16,289 nt of DNA from Rhizoclosmatium globosum (Eukaryota; Chytridiomycota; Chytridiomycetes; Chytridiales; Chytriomycetaceae), in NCBI GenBank assembly GCA_002104985.1, contig MCGO01000405.1, positions 1-16,289 of the forward strand. The letters run 5' to 3'. Made by a program: the position numbers and the translations under genes. This document shows positions 6,754 to 16,289 of this stretch, piece after piece. Position 1 is the first letter of the stretch. Every line of letters begins with the position of its first letter. The notes under the pieces are model-generated. The model ran no database searches. It saw nothing but the letters and a program-made list of their open reading frames with translations, and was not told the origin of the DNA.

Positions 6754-9700
6754 ATGCTGACTGAAGAAAGACTTCCAACCACCGAGACTGAGGTTGAAAT
6801 CCAGAGCAAATCCACGCATCTTCTTTCTTCAACATTCAAAGATTCTGCTGCAACTTTCGAGGAGGAGGATGTGGAAGTTGCCCTTGAGCCACTCAAACAA
6901 CTCCAACTTCAATTGGAATCATTGACAAAGAACAAGTTTGACGAAACCGATGAAGAGCTTGAGACAAGAAACAAGGCCTGGTTTAGCCGTGTGGCAAGGT
7001 ATGTGTTGTGCTTTCAGTGAAAGCTGACCTGTCAAAACTCACCTCGTTTATACCCCCCACACATCATACACAGTTTACCAGATCTTAAGCACGTACAGTA
7101 TCATGGAAACACAGACTACGCTGCAGGTCGCCTCCCCTTCAAGGAAATACAAGGTACACTTCACTTTCCCCCCCTTCCTTCAAGCATTCCAAACTAACCA
7201 ACTCTCCAACCCAAGTATACCGAACTGCCACTTTTCTATGCATGGGTCCATCACCAGATCGTATCACTTCAGCCTCTATCCCAGTTTTTTACGTTCCTTC
7301 CACGTCCACACTCGAAGACGATCCTGAGAAGATTATCAAAAAGTATTGGGCGCTGATTGGTCTCCCTTCTCATGCGCCTACTGCGAAAATCAGACGGATT
7401 CCGTCTCTTTCGCCTGACTCGGATTCTATGGATGTCGCGTGTCTGTCTGCGTTTTTGAGTGAAGATGTTGCTGTTGGGCGTAGACCGTGTGTTGTTGTTT
7501 GTCGGGCTTTGGATTCTGCTGGTTCTGGGGAATGGGACGCGTTGGGGAAAGTGAGGGAGGCGTGTTCGAGGTTTGGATGTTGGATGCATGTGGAGTGGTA
7601 AGTCGGTTGGAATACTTAAAGCCTTATAACGCTGCTGTTCATGTATATAGTGATTCGGCTGCTCTAGTTTCGGATTCTGCAACATCGTCAACACCAAACA
7701 CCCAACTCACGGCGTTACGACAAGCTGACTCTATCACGTTGTATCCAACACCTGCATTCAAGCTCCAGTCGTCTCCGATTCTCACACCTGTCACTTTCTT
7801 TAACACTGTCGACCCACGTCTCATGGATCCACTCCACCTTGACGCGTTTGAAACCTTCACGCCGTCGGTTTTGGAACAAGGTGTCCTCCAAATTGGAGGC
7901 CGTCGTCGGAGCAGTGCTGGAGGTGCTTTGATTGCGAGCGTGTTGCAGCAAAGGACGAGCGGGGAAATGAGTCGAAGCGGGTCTGTGTCTTCAGTCACAA
8001 GTGTGAATGGCTGTGGAGGAAGTACAGGAAATAGTGCAAAGTTGCTGAAAAGGATGAGCAGTAGTGCGTTGTTTCATGCGGCGTGTAATGGAATTGTTGC
8101 TGCGGATGTTTGTTTGGAGACGACAAAGAGCATTTATACGCTTCCTTGGCGATTGTTTTCAAAGAGCGGATGGATTGAAAATGTTGCGGCGCTTTATTTG
8201 GAGGGTAGACAGCTGGTATGTGTTTCATTTTCTCATCAAATCTGCTAAACAAAAGCAAACACAGGTTGACAAAATTACAGTCACGCTAGAATCTCTTCCA
8301 GATATTGATCTTCATCATACCGCGTCGTCATTTGAAAACAACTCTTTGACTGTGTTGTTCCGGTTTCAACCAACTGTTTCTGTCAGCGAGACTCTGTTGA
8401 TTCATCCAATGCCACTGCCAGTGCATAAATCACATGTTCCAGAAAAACCAATGTCATTTATTCCGAAGCCAGCTTATCAAGGAGCGAGCCCCTGGACTCC
8501 TGGTTTTGGAACGAAGGAGAGTCTGATGGAGATGGAGCAAAGTCGGAGAGAGGCGTGGGGGAATAAGATGAATGGCGAACTTGGAACTCGCGTTGTAAGT
8601 TTTGATTTTATTTTATTCCGAGGTTTGGGGCTAATGATGTTTTTAAGTTGTTTGATAAGCTATCTGATGACTTGAAGGATTACCTTCAACTTGAGCTGGT
8701 ACCTTTTGCAGGATTTACATGGATTCGCTATCAGGCGATGAATTATCGTGAGTGTTTTGACATATGACACAACAAATTAAAAAAGACATTTTAATTAGAT
8801 ACTTCAAGTATTCAATCACATCACGAACTTGTATCTCTTCTGCTTGACCAGGTGACTGAAATCGGCGAAAGTATCAACAGGACATTCTCAATGCAAAAGG
8901 CAGTCGAGTCCCTTGTTTCAAAGCCAGAATTCTGCATTGAATTGAGATATATCCCACCTTCAAAAATTCTTCCCGTCCGAAACGCCCAAAACACCGACGA
9001 CCAGCCATTTATCGGCCTTGGTGGAATTCACTTCACACCTAGTTACTTAGAGCTCGAAGCTGATCCAATTGATCCTGGTGTTGTGAAGGACTTGGACGCT
9101 TTGAACGAATGCATGGCAGACGCGTTGGCCTCAGACCATGAAACAATCTTTAGCCGCGGAATTATTTCTAAATCATGGAACCCAGACGCCAGAGGCGGTC
9201 TCTCGAAAATCACACGATGTATCCGTATCGGAACAATCACTCCTCAACACACACTCTCCAGTCTTTTAGAATCCATTCTCAAAAAGGGAAGGGAGCTCGA
9301 ACGTGGAGATCAGTTCCTCGCTACACTCTCTGAAGTCGTTCGTCGCGGTATTGGTGAAGCAGAAACTTGTCTCCGTAGACAAATGGTTGCTGACGAAGTC
9401 TCTTTGTTTAAGAGCCTTCCAGTGATTGGAACTGTGTTGGGACTTATGGGTGTGCTTCCGTCTCCTGATGGCGAGACTGCCATTGTGAGTGAAGAGAAGG
9501 CAGGTTTTACAAGGAAAATGAGTTTGGAGAGTTTGCAGCGTGCGACTTCGAGTAGAAGTTTTGACGATGTTAGTGGTGGTAAACGCGGTCCGGGAGCCGT
9601 GAGAGCTGTTGTGAAGAGTTTTACGCTTTCGGGAGGTTTTCATGTCGAGCCTATTGATGAGACGCAGATTGTAAAGACTACTGTTGTTGAGGATGTGGAA

Positions 9701-9868
9701 TCGGATGGTCATAGAGATTCGAGTAGCGAGGTGGATGGCTATGAATATTCGGGAGAGGAAGCTGACGGTGAAGAGGAGGAGGAAGAGGAGGAGCTTCCTG
9801 AAGGAGAGTTGGAAGACGATGAGTTTAGCAGGCGTATAAGTTTTGTAGGGGATGGGGAGTCTCATTAG
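6754..9868 (+). CDS. PDXDC1: PDXDC1-like PLP-decarboxylase-fold protein, seven exons
   Basis: Exons are 6754-6998, 7074-7153, 7216-7597, 7651-8215, 8265-8594, 8648-8747 and 8799-9868. All introns are GT...AG, 49-75 nt, and the phases join without a break to 2772 nt (923 residues). The protein resembles human PDXDC1 along its length: IPVFYVPSTST for the KPVIYLS strand, MDVACLSAFL for MDVAFLEKLI, CSRFGCWMHVE for CEQYGIWLHVE, and DSITLYPTPAF for DSMTMTPGPWL. The C-terminal part has LSEVVRRGIGEAE for MTEVVRKGIQEAQ and LPVIGTVLGLM for IPVVGSVLNWF. In active group II decarboxylases the segment around 262-273 carries the His-Lys that binds PLP. Here the aligned position is Pro270 (codon 7751-7753), as in the human protein, so a pseudoenzyme is likely. 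The C-terminus (about 860-910) is Glu-rich and disordered. The molecular function of the family is not established. The gene is convergent with the methyltransferase gene. Confidence 0.9.
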
Positions 9869-9913
9869 TTTGGTTGTTAATCTGGGCGGAATGGAGTTGT
9901 TCAAATTTCTTGG

Positions 9914-9919
9914 AATAAA
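9914..9919 (+). terminator. Polyadenylation signal of PDXDC1-like gene
   Basis: AATAAA on the plus strand starts 46 nt after the TAG stop that ends at 9868. The convergent methyltransferase gene has its own signal only about 45 nt further right. Confidence 0.55.
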
Positions 9920-9964
9920 GCACCAATTTAAACCACCCAAATGCTACCACCGCAGCAAGAAAGA

Positions 9965-9970
9965 TTTATT
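9965..9970 (-). terminator. Polyadenylation signal of methyltransferase gene
   Basis: AATAAA on the minus strand lies 61 nt after the TAA at 10032-10034. With the plus-strand signal at 9914-9919 it means the two convergent transcripts probably overlap or nearly abut. Confidence 0.55.
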
Positions 9971-10031
9971 ACATGCGCAAATACATGCATTAAGAATCAA
10001 ATAGTTAAGATATTGCACATGTCAGCCTTCA

Positions 10032-10751
10032 TTAGAAATCCTCCTTGTCAGATCTTCTCTTCGCCAAAAACAGGTAAATCTCATCGACCGCCTTGAAGCG
10101 CGGATCCAAATCGTCTTCCATAACATGTCTAAATCTGAAATGCTCTCCAAACTGTTTGAAGAAGGAGACTTCCTTATCGAAATTCCTTCGTTCATAAGCC
10201 ATAATGACGAGTGTATTTGGGTTTTTGTCGCAGAGGGCTTTGAGGGTATAGTTCAATGGAGCAAAGCAAGATTCGTCATATACACAGTCGGCAAGCAAGA
10301 TAACATCAACCGGTAGCAACGCTTCAACGTCCGGAGGCAGTGGCGAACTAAGCCCCAGTTCTTTGCATTGATCCTCTGAGCGCCACTCAAGAGTCTTCAC
10401 TTGCACATTCGCAGCCCTTTCCGTATTCAATTTGAGGATTTGGCGCAGTTTCTCCACGTCTGAAACGACGACCGTTGCCTCGTTCACGATCGCACTCGCA
10501 ACCAGGCCAAGAAGACCACAGCCCGAGCCAAGTTCGAGAATCCGGACTGGACCCACGTGCGTGTTCGGAGTTGATCTGGTTCCTGATCCGGAGAAGCCTT
10601 TGGTCACGAGCGACGGAAGCTGCTTTTCAAGGTACTTTGCGAGGACAAGACTCGAGTCCCAAACTGTCGCTCCGAGGACGTCCGCGTCTTGCTGCACGTC
10701 AAGAAGGGTGCCGTCGTTGAGCTCATATGTGTATGTGTGCGTGGTTGCCAT
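10032..10751 (-). CDS. METTL21-family protein lysine methyltransferase
   Basis: This intact, intronless frame of 239 residues is a seven-beta-strand methyltransferase of the METTL21 family, which uses S-adenosylmethionine to methylate lysines of specific proteins. An acidic/aromatic strand is followed by the family signature GATVWDSSLVLAKYLE at 27-42. Motif I is RILELGSGCGLLGL at 70-83. The acidic end of strand 2 is VVVSDVEKL at 94-102. The family DxxY motif is ADCVY at 144-148. The layout is closest to METTL21D (VCP-KMT) and yeast Efm6, whose known substrates are VCP and eEF1A respectively; I cannot choose between them by eye. The ATG at 10751 is the natural start because the N-terminal length matches the family. 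The product is probably cytosolic, as no signal or membrane segment is visible. Confidence 0.88.
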   Translation of the reverse strand: MATTHTYTYELNDGTLLDVQQDADVLGATVWDSSLVLAKYLEKQLPSLVTKGFSGSGTRSTPNTHVGPVRILELGSGCGLLGLVASAIVNEATVVVSDVEKLRQILKLNTERAANVQVKTLEWRSEDQCKELGLSSPLPPDVEALLPVDVILLADCVYDESCFAPLNYTLKALCDKNPNTLVIMAYERRNFDKEVSFFKQFGEHFRFRHVMEDDLDPRFKAVDEIYLFLAKRRSDKEDF

Positions 10752-11055
10752 GTCTTGCTTGATTTCCAGTTAAAAAGAGTTTCAAATCAAACCTCAAGTT
10801 ATAATATAATTCACGAGAATATTCATTCGAATGCAGAGTGAATGCCCCTGTTCACGCCATTCAGCATGCAAAAGTCATGATACACATTCAACTTCTGATA
10901 TAAAAGCAAAGTACAAACAATAGGTATTCTTTTTCAATCAAAAACAAGTTAAAGAGGAGTTCAAAACGACAATAATAGAAGGTGTATCTCTTCTCCACAA
11001 AAATACAAAAAAATAAACGTTCAAGCCCACTCTCCTCATCCAAAAGTCACTTAAA
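10752..11055. other. Intergenic region between methyltransferase and vigilin genes
   Basis: These 304 nt carry the vigilin 3' UTR and the methyltransferase promoter, both on the minus strand. A TATA-like AT run (TTATATTATAACT on the minus strand, about 10798-10810) lies about 50 nt upstream of the methyltransferase ATG. Short palindromes GAATATTC and ATTCGAAT are adjacent at about 10817-10832. I see no canonical minus-strand AATAAA for vigilin and no gene here. Confidence 0.4.
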
Positions 11056-14000
11056 TCACTCGTCTCCCTCGTCCTCATCATCGTTACCGTTGGCTGCAGC
11101 GGCAGCACTCTTCTTCTTCTTGTTCTTCTTCTTCTTCTTTTTGGCAGCTCCTGATTCACCTCCCTCAGCTTCGGTACCAGCAGCAGCAGCAGCTCCTCCT
11201 TTCTTGGGAATAACAGTCCATCCATCGTCAGCTGGAGCTGGGACTGGAGTTGGTGCAACGACAGGGGCAGGAATTGGAGCTGGGGCAGCAACTGGGGCTG
11301 GCTTGCCGACAGGTGCAGTTCTGACCGGGGAAGCTGCACGAGCAACTGGGGCGACCTTGGCTGGAGAAGGAGAACGAGCTCTGACAGGGGCTGGAGCTGG
11401 AGTTGGGGCAGCAACTGGCTCAGGCACAGCGACCACATCAACATCTTCCTCGTCGGCAGCTGTGGCAGTAGCGCCTGCAGCGGCGGCATTAGACTTCTTG
11501 TTCTTCTTCTTTTTCTTGCTTGGACCAGCTCCAACGACAGCGGCATCTCCAGCGACGGTAGTAGCACCAACGACTGGAGCGGCATCATCCTTCTTGGCAA
11601 CCTTCTTTGGAGCGACAGGTTTCCAGGACTCTTCCACAGGCTCAGGTGCATATGACGCGTAGTAAGTAGAAGTGCTGGCAATCACAGTGACAGGAACAGC
11701 TGGCTTCTTTCCCTTTGCAGGTTTCTGGCCTGGGACGAATCCTGGCACATAGCTGGTTCCAGATCCGTTAGGAACGTACTCAGTGCCATCATCAGCAGCA
11801 TCGTCATCAATTCTGGCAGGACCTGCAGAGAAAGACGAAGCTTCCTTGGCTGCGCGTTCGGCTCGTCGAGCAGCATCGGCGGCAGCACGAGACGCCTGGT
11901 CTGCGATAATCTTTTGCACAAGCTCAGTCGCTTTCTCAACGGCTTCGATTGTTCCACGAATCACGACAACGTCGCCAGAGTTGCGGCCGTTTCCACGAGC
12001 CAACTCAACGTTGGCATCAGACTCTGTACGGATTTTGCTGATGGTGGCTCCAGCCTTTCCGATAATGTGACCGCGGATATCGGCGTCAACTGGAACGCGA
12101 ACAGTCACATCATACTTTGTCTGAATGCGTAAATTAGTTTGATTTCATAAAAATGCCAGTTTCTACTCACCAACTCAACGAGTCCCTTTTCGAGAGACTT
12201 GACAGCAATGTCAACATACTTCGCGTCACCACGAACTGTAATGAATGCATCTGTGACTCCAGACAAGGCGGCGTTGGAAATCTCTGCAGATGCGGCTCCA
12301 GCAGTATCAGCACGAACCTTCTTGATCAAGTCCTGGATAGAAGCAGCTTCGGCATCGTGCACAGATCCGCTGGTGCCAAGGTTCTCAATGACCTTCGCAG
12401 GAAGAGCAACCTTCTTGGAAGTACGGAGCTTGCCCTGTCAAAATAAATTAGGAAACACTGACAAAACACATAAAGATGTGACCAACCTTGATATCCTCGA
12501 TAGCCTTCTTGACTCCATCGACATTTTCAGAAGGACCAACAACCTTTACCTCAACAGTCTCAGAATCCTCGGATCCAGAGAACCAGTAAACAACACCAAA
12601 CTTGCGCATAGTAACTTTAACAGCATCGCCACCCTTTCCAAGAACTCGAGAAACATCGCTCTTTGGAATGCTAATCTCCTCAACGACAACATTGTCAGAT
12701 GTTTCATCAATGAGAGTCAAAGACTCGTTGGCGTCCTCGCCTTCTCCGGCAAGAACTTCGTTCACAAGGTTGAGAACTGCAACAACAAGGTCATCGATTT
12801 GACGAACGTGTGCTTTGCAAGTGACAACATTGGAGTCTGCACTTCCAATAGCGGAATCACCACGTGGTGGGAACTGCACCTTCACCTTGTCAGGTCCACC
12901 GAAAGTGTCAATGACTGCCTTGATGCGGGTTCCAGAAACACCCGATAATATCCTTGTGGAGGTAAGATGGAACAGAGAGAGCTCGTGTCTCAACGTTCAC
13001 AAGTTCGTCAGTCACGTTCAAGATCTTATCTTGGACGCTGAGACAGTCGGCCTTGGTTCCTTCCAAGCTAATGAGGACAGAGATTTCACCTTCGTCGTTC
13101 TCAACATCCTTCAAGTCAATACGGACGTTGTGGGTCTCACGGAGAGACTTGATCTTGGATCCAGATGCACCGAGCACGTGGGGAAGGACAGATCGAGGAA
13201 CTTCGAAGCTCGTGATGTAGGAGTTGAGGATCTCAGATTCAGCAATCTTCATGATTTCGGTCTTGGCAGCTTCAACATCCTTAGGGTTACCCTTGACGAT
13301 AACGAGACCATCAACAACGGCGTTGGAGGCTTCTTCATCGTCAGCCTCCTCCTCAACAGCTTCTTCAGACTCGTCTTCAACCTTCACCTTACGCTTCTTA
13401 CCACCCTCAGGGAACTGAACGGCAACAGCGTACTTGTCCATCAAAGCCTTGACGCTCTTACCCTCACGACCAATCAACTTACGCATAACACGGTTCTTCA
13501 AGTCTGGGATAAGGTTCTCCTCCAACACTTCCTTAGAAGCCTTTGAGCAGATTTGGAACACCTTGAACTCAACAGTGACTTGGTTCGCGAGACGGACTGA
13601 ACGGTCAGAGATGATCTTCTTGGCAATGGCGACAATGTCCTTGGGTCCAGTGAAGGTAATGACATCATCAGCGTCCTTGGCAGACTCAGTGACTTCAACC
13701 TTCAAGAGAGACAACATGTGGTGGTTCTCGCAGTGACGGCATCAGCAGCCTTGGGTGGGTTTGCAATCAAGTTCTCTTTTGATGAGACGGATAAGCCAAC
13801 CAATGGTCTCACCACGACCATGTTCTTGAACAATGTTGGATCCACTGCTGACAGGAGCTCCAGCACCCTCTCTCAACTTCTTTCCAGTTCCCTTCTTGAC
13901 CTTCAAGGTCTCGGTGTAAGAACCAAGCGTCTCAATACGCTTCAGTTCAACCAAAACCTTGGCAAGTTTGGCCTTACAGTCAGCGACGAGCTTCTTAGGA

Positions 14001-16211
14001 CCCTTGATGACAACAGTATCAGCGTCCACCTTCTTATCGTCCTTCTTTTTGTCCTCTTTTCCAGTGGCGGTTGGGAAAACGAATGCTGACTTCCTCGTTG
14101 TATGCAGACAACAACTCCTTCAAGTCCTTTCCACCAGCTCCAATCAAACGACCGTGGAACTTTCCAGGAACAGGAACGACTTCAGAGGTGAAGTCGGCAA
14201 ACGCCAAAGAGACGGAAAGGATCTCTGCGCGGACCTTTTCGGCAAAGGCAGCAACTTCTTCGTCATCCTCAGTTTCCGCCTTAGCAGCACCTGCAGGTTT
14301 CTTGGTAGCGGCCTTGGCGTTTGGAGCACCACCAAGACCTCTTGGCAATCGTCTCACGACAACGAGAATCTCATCGGACCCTTCACTCTCACTTGGAACG
14401 ACAACATCCGCAAGACGGCCTTCCCAAACTGGTTGAGCCTTCATCTGACGATATTCGCTCCACCCTTTCCAACAACAAACTTGTGCAAACCGTGTGGGAT
14501 TTCCACTTCTCCGAAAAAGAGGGTCGCTCCCCATTCTTGGACGAGTTGGTTCAACTGGATACGTGCGGCTTCGGCTTCGAGTTTTGTCTTTCCTTGGATT
14601 TCAATGATTGGGTCGGATGGGTTGTCCAGCATTCTGTGGATGGAAACGTTGTTTGCTGTTTCGATCTTTTTGATTTCATTGATTTCCTTGGTGAAGACGT
14701 AACGGAGGAAGAGGAGTGGGTTTGTGGAGGCGGGGAGGGCACGGGTCAAGTGGATTTCTTCGAGGCTGACTTGGTTGGACTGAGTGTGGAAAGGAAGTTA
14801 GAGTGTATTTTTTAACGCTTAGTCCGAGTAATTACCTTTGCAAGACGGATTGAAGTGCAACGCTCAACATGGTGTCTGGTCCACGAACCGTGACGACATC
14901 GCTTGGGTCACTGGCTGCTGGGAGTTCACAGAGCATCCAGTGGCTTCCAAGATTTCCTGCAAGTTCTTTCCTTTGGCACCAATAATGAAACGGTGTTGTC
15001 TCTTCTTGATTGGAAGGAAAGAGTACGGGTAGTTCGTTGCTATTGTAGGTTAAGTTAGTTTGACATTAGACTTGGATGAAACCAACCAATTCTTCATAGA
15101 GGCTACGGATCTGCTCTTCAGCGGCCTTAACAGAGTCTCTTGGTCCGACAATAACAATTTCGTTGACATTCTTCTCTGGAACACCTTCCTTCTTTTCGGC
15201 AGATGGGGCAACCAAGGGGAATGTGGATACGGGTGCCGGTCTTCTCTTCGATACCTTCAACAGTAGAGTTATTGGCACCAGCAATGAAAGGGTGGAAGGC
15301 GCGGTCAATGTTGAGACGGGGTGCTGTAGTTTTGGGGTCTGGTTGTTTTGTCATCAGTAAACCAAAGGAAAAATAATCTTGAAAACTCACTCTCTTTGCC
15401 TTAATCTCCTCGATTTCCTTCTTAGCTTCACGAACACCCTCAAAGTTACCCTGATGGTGATTGGCTGCTCTTCATCCTCATCCACTTCTTCTCCCTCCTC
15501 TGGCTTTGCGGCCTTTGGAACGTTAATGTTGGTTCCGGTACGAGCAGTCAATCTTTCAAGTTCTTCCACCGGCACCGAGAATGTGAGGACGGACGGACGA
15601 AGGGACCATGACAACTTCAGTGAGCTACGAAATCTTGTTAGTGAGAGACTAGAGGGATACAACATTACGCACGACAACTCCGATAGCAGTAACGAGTTCC
15701 TTACGAGCAGTCTTGACGCCTCAGGTCTTCCAGTAATAACAAAAGTGGTTCCGTTTGAGCGAACTTCGATGGTGGTCATGGTACGGAGAGCGATGGCCTT
15801 GGCATGGTCAGCAACAGAGTTTTTACCAGTGGAAGGAAGCTTTTGCTGTTGTGATGGATGAGTACAAAGTTCCACGAATGAGGTTTGAAAAACAAACCTG
15901 CATGCTACCAGGGATTTCAAAAGACTCGACGACTCTCTTTCCCGTTCCCAACTTCTTTGTTCCAGATTCAACTGCAGTAATCTTGGAGACGGCCGGTCTC
16001 CAAGCCTGTGTTGGCTTTGGGCAGCAGTGGTAGGAGGAAGAGCGGGGAAGAGGTCCTCTGAGTTCAAGTCCAGTTCCGGCTTTCGTGCAACATGCGCAGA
16101 AACATCGTTTGTGGCAAGAATGTTTTCGAGGTCGTCGTGGGTCGTTCCGTTTTCGACAGGTTCGGCACCGTCAATTCCGCGACGGAGTTGAGTGAGGATA
16201 TCGTTTTCCAT
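11056..16211 (-). CDS. SCP160: Vigilin/Scp160-type multi-KH RNA-binding protein, eight exons, frame-disrupted
   Basis: Vigilins bind mRNA on polysomes and at the ER. Proposed exons: 16211-15898, 15845-15673, 15624-15391, 15338-15083, 15039-14836, 14765-12487, 12434-12171 and 12120-11056; about 1,600 residues. The two boundaries near 15083 and 14765 are less certain. The N-terminus has the vigilin SEDLFPALP motif and, in another frame, AWRPAVSKI. I count about 14 KH or KH-like segments. Examples are RAFHPFIAGANN (human AFHPFIAGPYN), KKRQHRFIIGAKGKNLQEIL, HGLHKFVVGKGG, GKFHGRLIGAGG, DLKNRVMRKLIGREG, LPHVLGASG, VSRVLGKGG and the clean last KH, RGHIIGKAGATISKI. After the last KH comes an Ala/Arg helix, then a Pro/Ala-rich, Lys-rich disordered tail ending in an acidic stop-proximal stretch. 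About a dozen small frame breaks lie between about 12,940 and 16,020; 11056-12940 is clean. The start is the ATG at 16211. Identity is firm; integrity is not. Confidence 0.87.
11080..11700 (-). other. Low-complexity Ala/Pro/Lys tail of vigilin
   Basis: On the coding strand this part of the last exon encodes alternating Pro-Ala stretches (for example VAPTPVPAPADDGW), two Lys-rich blocks (about 11515 and about 11110-11150), Ala runs and a final acidic DDEDEGDE. The base composition creates long antisense open frames. A folded DDGWTVIPKKG island sits between the repeats. The tail is much longer than in human vigilin and is probably an RNA- or ribosome-contacting disordered extension, which is inference. 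Confidence 0.6.
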
Positions 16212-16289
16212 TTCTGATGCGTTTGTTATTGATCGCTGAGAGAGAATTCTCTTGATTTATTTGATGGTTCCTGGTGGGTGGCAGTTGGT
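16212..16289 (-). promoter_or_regulatory. 5' flank of vigilin gene
   Basis: This segment lies upstream of the vigilin ATG up to the window edge. It includes a perfect palindrome AGAGAATTCTCT at about 16240-16252. No TATA box or upstream gene is visible in the 78 nt available. Confidence 0.3.

Noticed and set aside
9266..9940. Minus-strand frame of 224 codons inside PDXDC1 exon 7
   Set aside because: It lies wholly antisense to well-conserved PDXDC1 code and has no recognisable domain.
10982..11662. Long plus-strand open frame (226 codons, Ala/Gly/Thr-rich) opposite the vigilin tail
   Set aside because: It is the antisense of Pro/Ala/Lys-rich code that is clearly homologous to vigilin; its composition is that of complemented GCN and CCN codons and it has no domain.
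12199..13736. Several plus-strand frames opposite the vigilin KH region
   Set aside because: The minus strand has recognisable KH motifs and splice-consistent phases; the plus-strand translations show no family resemblance.
13742..13744. TGA read as selenocysteine in vigilin
   Set aside because: Flanking code is in disorder from nearby indels, KH domains need no selenocysteine, and other TGA codons in the window act as ordinary stops.
12940..16022. Programmed ribosomal frameshifting as the cause of vigilin frame breaks
   Set aside because: There are about a dozen sites in both directions without a common slippery heptamer or following structure; that is not how programmed shifts occur.
1..16289. 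Transposons, tRNA, rRNA, CRISPR arrays or a bacterial operon
   Set aside because: No terminal repeats, transposase motifs, cloverleaf or repeat-spacer pattern seen; introns and poly(A) signals show this is nuclear eukaryotic DNA.

Overview
The window is nuclear DNA from a fungus. Six protein-coding loci contain or closely adjoin short spliceosomal introns or compact eukaryotic 3' ends: introns are 43-75 nt with GT...AG ends and CTAAC-type branch points, AATAAA signals lie close behind stop codons, and genes are tightly packed. The families present are a SUMO E2, Sds3/Dep1-like proteins, fungal F-box-like proteins, an animal-type PDXDC1, a METTL21 methyltransferase and vigilin. PDXDC1 and a 14-KH vigilin that resembles the animal protein segment by segment suggest an early-diverging fungus, most likely a chytrid. 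That placement is inference. There are no mobile elements, rRNA, tRNA or CRISPR that I can support.

Layout, left to right. 1-435: little content, possibly the last codons of a plus-strand gene. 436-1084 (-): UBC9, the SUMO-conjugating enzyme, in four exons that rejoin to exactly 159 codons. 1241-2689 (-) and 2921-4450 (-): two tandem, strongly diverged paralogs that I assign to the Sds3/Dep1/BRMS1 family of Rpd3L/Sin3 histone deacetylase complex subunits. One has an intron and the other does not. 4465-5442 (-) and 5609-6700 (-): two tandem F-box-like paralogs. 6754-9868 (+): a seven-exon PDXDC1 homologue (923 aa) whose PLP-lysine position holds proline. 10032-10751 (-): an intronless METTL21-family lysine methyltransferase. 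11056-16211 (-): a vigilin/Scp160 multi-KH protein in eight exons.

Two tandem duplications sit side by side (Sds3-like, F-box-like), so 1.2-6.7 kb looks like a locally duplicating segment between conserved single-copy genes. The genes do not form an operon. Loose functional themes are post-translational modification (SUMO E2, lysine methylation, F-box ubiquitin adaptors), chromatin (Sds3-like) and RNA/translation (vigilin).

The main anomaly is vigilin. Its 5' two thirds (about 12.9-16.1 kb) carries about a dozen small indels, mostly in short homopolymers, yet the KH code on either side of each is well preserved. All other genes in the window read through cleanly. Local consensus error is the most economical explanation and recent loss of the gene is the alternative. 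The most interesting biology is the PLP-fold pseudoenzyme and the fast-diverging tandem Sds3-like pair, which shares an undescribed C-terminal block.
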